Positions 31,060-34,090 of a stretch of 34,090 nucleotides of DNA are shown here, piece by piece (the first letter of the stretch is position 1; every line of letters starts with the position of its first letter). The notes below the pieces were generated by a model that saw only the letters and a list, made by a program, of their open reading frames with translations, ran no database searches and was not told the DNA's origin. This DNA is from Bacillota bacterium (GTDB lineage Bacteria; Bacillota; Clostridia; Peptostreptococcales; Anaerovoracaceae), in assembly GCA_029239605.1 (NCBI GenBank), contig JARBUO010000060.1:1-34090 (forward strand), in the 5' to 3' direction. The translations under genes were made by a program, and so were the position numbers.

Positions 31060-32830
31060 TATCCATGGCTGCATGAAATGCTTCGTGGTAGATTTCCGAT
31101 ATGGTGGGATGCGGGTGAATGGACATTGCCACCTCTTCGGCCGTTGCCTCCAGGTTCATGGCCACCGCAGCCTCAGCAATAAGATCAGTGGCGTGGAGAC
31201 CGAAGATGTGCACACCCACAATTTCCTGGTACCTGGGCTCAGTGATCACCTTAATCATGCCTCTGTCATCCCCTGCAACCTTTGCTTTACCATTTCCCAC
31301 CAGCGGAAATCTTCCTATTTTAACATCTCCATATTTCTCCCTTGCCTGCGCCTCCGTAAGGCCGATACAGGCAACCTCCGGCTGGATATAAATTGCGCTT
31401 GGGATTCTGTTATAATCCATCTCTTTCTGATGGCCGCAGAGATGCTCCGCAGCAACAATCCCTTCTGCAGAAGCCGTATGGGCCAGCATAGCCTTGCCGT
31501 TCACATCTCCCACGGCGTAGATGTTTTTCACCGTTGTTCTCATAAAAGAATCTGTGACTATTGCGCCGCGTTCCGTTCGGATTCCCAGCTTCTCGCAGTC
31601 AATTCCTCCAGGATCAGGCCCCCGGCCTACTGCCATGAGCACTTTTGACGCCCCAACTTGTTCTGATTTACCGTCTTTCTCAAATCGTACAGCATCTTCT
31701 GAAATCCCGGTGACTCTGGCACTTGTATAAACCTTGACTCCCATCTGTTCCAGCATGCCTGTGACCTGCTTCGTAATTTCTTCATCCACCATTGGTAAGA
31801 TTCTATCCAAAAATTCAACGACAGTAACCTTCGTTCCGATGCTTGCAAAGAAGTAGGCGAATTCCACACCGATGACGCCTCCGCCGATAATGGTGATGTC
31901 CGCAGGAATTTCGGCAAGTTCCAACGCTTCATTGCTGGTGAGAAGCTCCATGCGGCTGTCGATGGGTATCGGCAGGGACTTGATGCTTGATCCGGTTGCT
32001 ATGATTAGATACTCTGCGGTGTATTCCTTATCCCCTACAGAAACTGTATTTTGATCTTTGATGAACCCCTCTCCGGATATGGGGGTTACGCCGTTTTTCC
32101 GAAACAGGCCGTTGATCCCGCCCACGAGCTGCCCTACGATACCGGCTTTTCGCTTTTGAACCCTGGCCATATCAAGCCTGAGATCAGTCAGATTTAATCC
32201 AACAACGCCAAATTTTTCAGCCTCTCTGATTTCTTTCAGCGACTCGACGCTTCTCAGAAGCGTCTTGGTTGGAATGCAGCCGCGATTCATGCAGACACCG
32301 CCGAATTGATCCTTTTCAATGATTGCAGTGCGCTTGCCGAGCTGTGCTGCCTTAATTGCAGCCACATAACCGCCGGGACCTCCGCCGATTACAATGACAT
32401 CAAAGTCTTTTACCGCTGACGCTGTTTCATGTTCTGAAGGCTTGGAAGATAAGGTTCTATCTCCTGGTGTCCTTACGGCTTCTTCCTCTAAAGATAATGA
32501 AGCAGGTGAAGGCGACTCAGCTTCAGCCGAAGTCGGAGCCTCTTTTCCCAGTTTTCCAAGGGCATCCCGAACCAGTGCTTCAATATCCTCCTCTGCATCG
32601 CCGATAATTGCAATGGGAAGCGTTACAGGCACTGCCTCACCCTCTTCGATGAACAGCTTTCTGACCATGCCGTCCCCTGTCGCTTCAATATCAATGCTGG
32701 TCTTATCGGTTTCGATGGAAAAAAGCGCTTCTCCTTTATCGATACGCTCTCCTTCTTTTTTATACCATTGCACCAGCCTGCCTTCATCCATGTTAAAGCC
32801 AAGCTTGGGCATTATGATGATTTCTGCCAT
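31043..32830 (-). CDS. lpdA: Dihydrolipoyl dehydrogenase (E3) with an N-terminal lipoyl domain
   Basis: E3 reoxidises the lipoamide arm of 2-oxoacid dehydrogenase complexes and makes NADH. The 595-residue protein starts with a lipoyl domain (1-80) with the lipoylation site ETDKTSIDI (Lys43). A flexible Ser/Pro/Glu-rich linker (about 95-140) follows. The flavoprotein has GGGPGG (FAD, 149-154), the redox disulfide GGVCMNRGCIPTK (Cys180, Cys185), a second Rossmann GGGVIGVEFA, and the His-Glu ending HPHPTISE. E3 with its own lipoyl domain is known in some PDH and acetoin dehydrogenase systems. AGGAGGG precedes the ATG. It lies 47 nt after the E2 gene, so they are co-transcribed. Confidence 0.95.
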   Translation of the reverse strand: MAEIIIMPKLGFNMDEGRLVQWYKKEGERIDKGEALFSIETDKTSIDIEATGDGMVRKLFIEEGEAVPVTLPIAIIGDAEEDIEALVRDALGKLGKEAPTSAEAESPSPASLSLEEEAVRTPGDRTLSSKPSEHETASAVKDFDVIVIGGGPGGYVAAIKAAQLGKRTAIIEKDQFGGVCMNRGCIPTKTLLRSVESLKEIREAEKFGVVGLNLTDLRLDMARVQKRKAGIVGQLVGGINGLFRKNGVTPISGEGFIKDQNTVSVGDKEYTAEYLIIATGSSIKSLPIPIDSRMELLTSNEALELAEIPADITIIGGGVIGVEFAYFFASIGTKVTVVEFLDRILPMVDEEITKQVTGMLEQMGVKVYTSARVTGISEDAVRFEKDGKSEQVGASKVLMAVGRGPDPGGIDCEKLGIRTERGAIVTDSFMRTTVKNIYAVGDVNGKAMLAHTASAEGIVAAEHLCGHQKEMDYNRIPSAIYIQPEVACIGLTEAQAREKYGDVKIGRFPLVGNGKAKVAGDDRGMIKVITEPRYQEIVGVHIFGLHATDLIAEAAVAMNLEATAEEVAMSIHPHPTISEIYHEAFHAAMDKAIHI

Positions 32831-32877
32831 GTTACCCTCCTACAAAATCGCACTTGCTGAACTGTGAGCTGTATCCA

Positions 32878-34090
32878 CTAAAGGAATAATTGTATCGGGT
32901 TTTCGAGAAGCCTCTTGACATCCGTAACGAACTGGGCGGCCAAAAGTCCGTCAATGACCCGATGATCCACTGTCAGTGTAATATTCATCATTGGTTTAAT
33001 TTCAATCGTTTTCTTTCCGTCCGTACCCTGAACGACGACCGCCTCATCCTTGGTCGCGCTGACAGCCAGAATCCCCACTTCGGGCGGATTAATAATCGCC
33101 GTAAAATTCTCGATGCCAAACATCCCAAGATTGGATACCGTAAAGGTTCCTCCGGTATATTCTCCCGGAGACAGCTTGCCGTTCCTCGCCTTATCAAACA
33201 AGATTCCTGCTTCCGTGGATAACTGAACCACGGTCTTGTGATTCGCATCCTTAATGACTGGCACGATGAGACCGCCGGGAGCCGCAACGGCTATGCCGAG
33301 ATTGACAGATCGATACCGTATAATTTTGTCATTCTCCAGCGATGCGTTCATGTCAGGATATTTCTGCAGACACATGATTACCGCTCTCGCAATATAGTCT
33401 GTAACTGAGGTCTTCTTTTCCTGGGACTCATTGATCTGCTTTCGCAATTCAAGCAGTTTTTCCAAATCCACCTTTTGTGTAAAATAGAGGTGCGGTGCCG
33501 TAAACTTGCTCTTGGCAAGCCGCTCTCCAATAATTTTTCGTACGCCGCTGTAAGGAAGAATATCAAGGACTTCCTTTCCGTCTGCAGTGGCCTGTCCGGT
33601 ATCGCCAGTGCTCTGACTTGACGTGTTATCCGCCTGTACGAGATCCCTCTTCATAATCTTTCCGTGAGCTCCCGAACCCTGAATCTCATCAAGGTTCACA
33701 CCCTGGTCGGCAGCAATCTTTGCTGCAACAGGAGTTACCCTGATTTTGGCGGATGCGAGATAGCCCTGAAGATCTTTTTCCGAAATCCCGCCCTGATATC
33801 CAGTTCCTTGAATTCGTAAGCTCATCAGATCGATCCCGTTTTCTTTTGCAAATCTTCTTCCTCTCGGTGTAACCTTTATTCTGCTCTCTGCATCAGATTC
33901 AGCGGCTCCCTGATCCCCTGGATTGAGCGTTCCGTTGAGCGTTTCGTTAACCTCCCGGACCAATGCATCAATATTTTCATCCGCACCGGCGAGAATTGCA
34001 ATGGGAGACGTTACCGATACAGATTCTCCCTCCTCGAGGAACCGTTTTCGCATAACGCCGTCCTGGGTTGCTTCAATATCAATGGAGGTT
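32878..34090 (-). CDS. Dihydrolipoamide acyltransferase (E2), 5' end beyond the window
   Basis: This is the E2 core of a 2-oxoacid dehydrogenase complex; the first codons lie outside the window. The visible frame opens within a lipoyl domain (TSIDIEATQDG; the modified lysine is just beyond the edge). Counting from the first in-frame Met (34053), two successive E3/E1-binding domains follow: residues 58-99 (RIKVTPRGRRFAKENGIDL) and 104-141 (IRVTPVAAKIAADQGVNLDE). The catalytic acyltransferase domain ends in TVDHRVIDG, with the active-site His and Asp. The complex could act on pyruvate, acetoin or branched-chain oxoacids; the E1 genes needed to decide are not in the window. Confidence 0.93.
   Translation of the reverse strand, partial: TSIDIEATQDGVMRKRFLEEGESVSVTSPIAILAGADENIDALVREVNETLNGTLNPGDQGAAESDAESRIKVTPRGRRFAKENGIDLMSLRIQGTGYQGGISEKDLQGYLASAKIRVTPVAAKIAADQGVNLDEIQGSGAHGKIMKRDLVQADNTSSQSTGDTGQATADGKEVLDILPYSGVRKIIGERLAKSKFTAPHLYFTQKVDLEKLLELRKQINESQEKKTSVTDYIARAVIMCLQKYPDMNASLENDKIIRYRSVNLGIAVAAPGGLIVPVIKDANHKTVVQLSTEAGILFDKARNGKLSPGEYTGGTFTVSNLGMFGIENFTAIINPPEVGILAVSATKDEAVVVQGTDGKKTIEIKPMMNITLTVDHRVIDGLLAAQFVTDVKRLLENPIQLFL

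Overview
The window reads as chromosome of a strictly anaerobic, low-to-moderate G+C Bacillota (Clostridia). This is inferred from gene content: pyruvate formate-lyase with its activase, the redox repressor Rex, a SigI/RsgI pair, a HrcA-type CIRCE operator on htpG, a ZTP riboswitch, a two-gene transketolase, and strong AGGAGG-type ribosome binding sites. I cannot name the genus. Most genes lie on the minus strand. I recognise no rRNA, tRNA, IS element, phage or CRISPR array.

Layout. 1-2940 (+): split transketolase and a HAD phosphatase, closed by a terminator at 2906-2936. 2984-11257 (-): an eight-gene run that matches, part for part, the flavin-based extracellular electron transfer (FLEET) locus described in Listeria. 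It has a membrane-extended type II NADH dehydrogenase (ndh2), two demethylmenaquinone biosynthesis genes (dmkB, dmkA), eetA, eetB, a PplA-like lipoprotein with duplicated FMN-attachment motifs, the flavin transferase FmnB/ApbE, and a second double FMN-binding lipoprotein. Electrons would pass from NADH through a dedicated quinone pool and EetA/EetB to flavinylated surface lipoproteins. 11533-14032 (-): a rubrerythrin-like protein and the SigI/RsgI pair. 14186-15763 (+): an FAD oxidoreductase with a C-terminal Rieske domain. 15866-17375 (-): a FlK-like hotdog thioesterase and a DUF368/PopT transporter, separated by a GC-rich, palindrome-dense stretch of unknown nature.

17507-21264 (-): flavodoxin, then pflB and pflA behind a promoter, a ZTP aptamer and an overlapping terminator. 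This links formate production to one-carbon/purine status. 21363-21518 (+): an unrecognised 51-residue peptide with eight cysteines. 21697-26598: a GerMN lipoprotein (-), a small zinc-ribbon protein (+), a Cu/Zn superoxide dismutase with a long proline-rich tail (-), a metallophosphoesterase (-) and a DUF4474 protein (-). 26804-30950 (-): HtpG under CIRCE, an iron-type alcohol dehydrogenase and Rex. 31043-34090 (-): lipoyl-domain E3 and the 5'-truncated E2 of a 2-oxoacid (pyruvate, acetoin or branched-chain) dehydrogenase complex.

The theme is redox handling: NADH sensing (Rex), NADH disposal (alcohol dehydrogenase, Ndh2/FLEET), pyruvate cleavage by two routes, and oxidative-stress proteins (rubrerythrin-like, SodC, flavodoxin, Rieske oxidoreductase). 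Start codons were chosen from ribosome binding sites, so several genes are shorter than the longest open frame. All family calls come from motif recognition by eye, without database searches.
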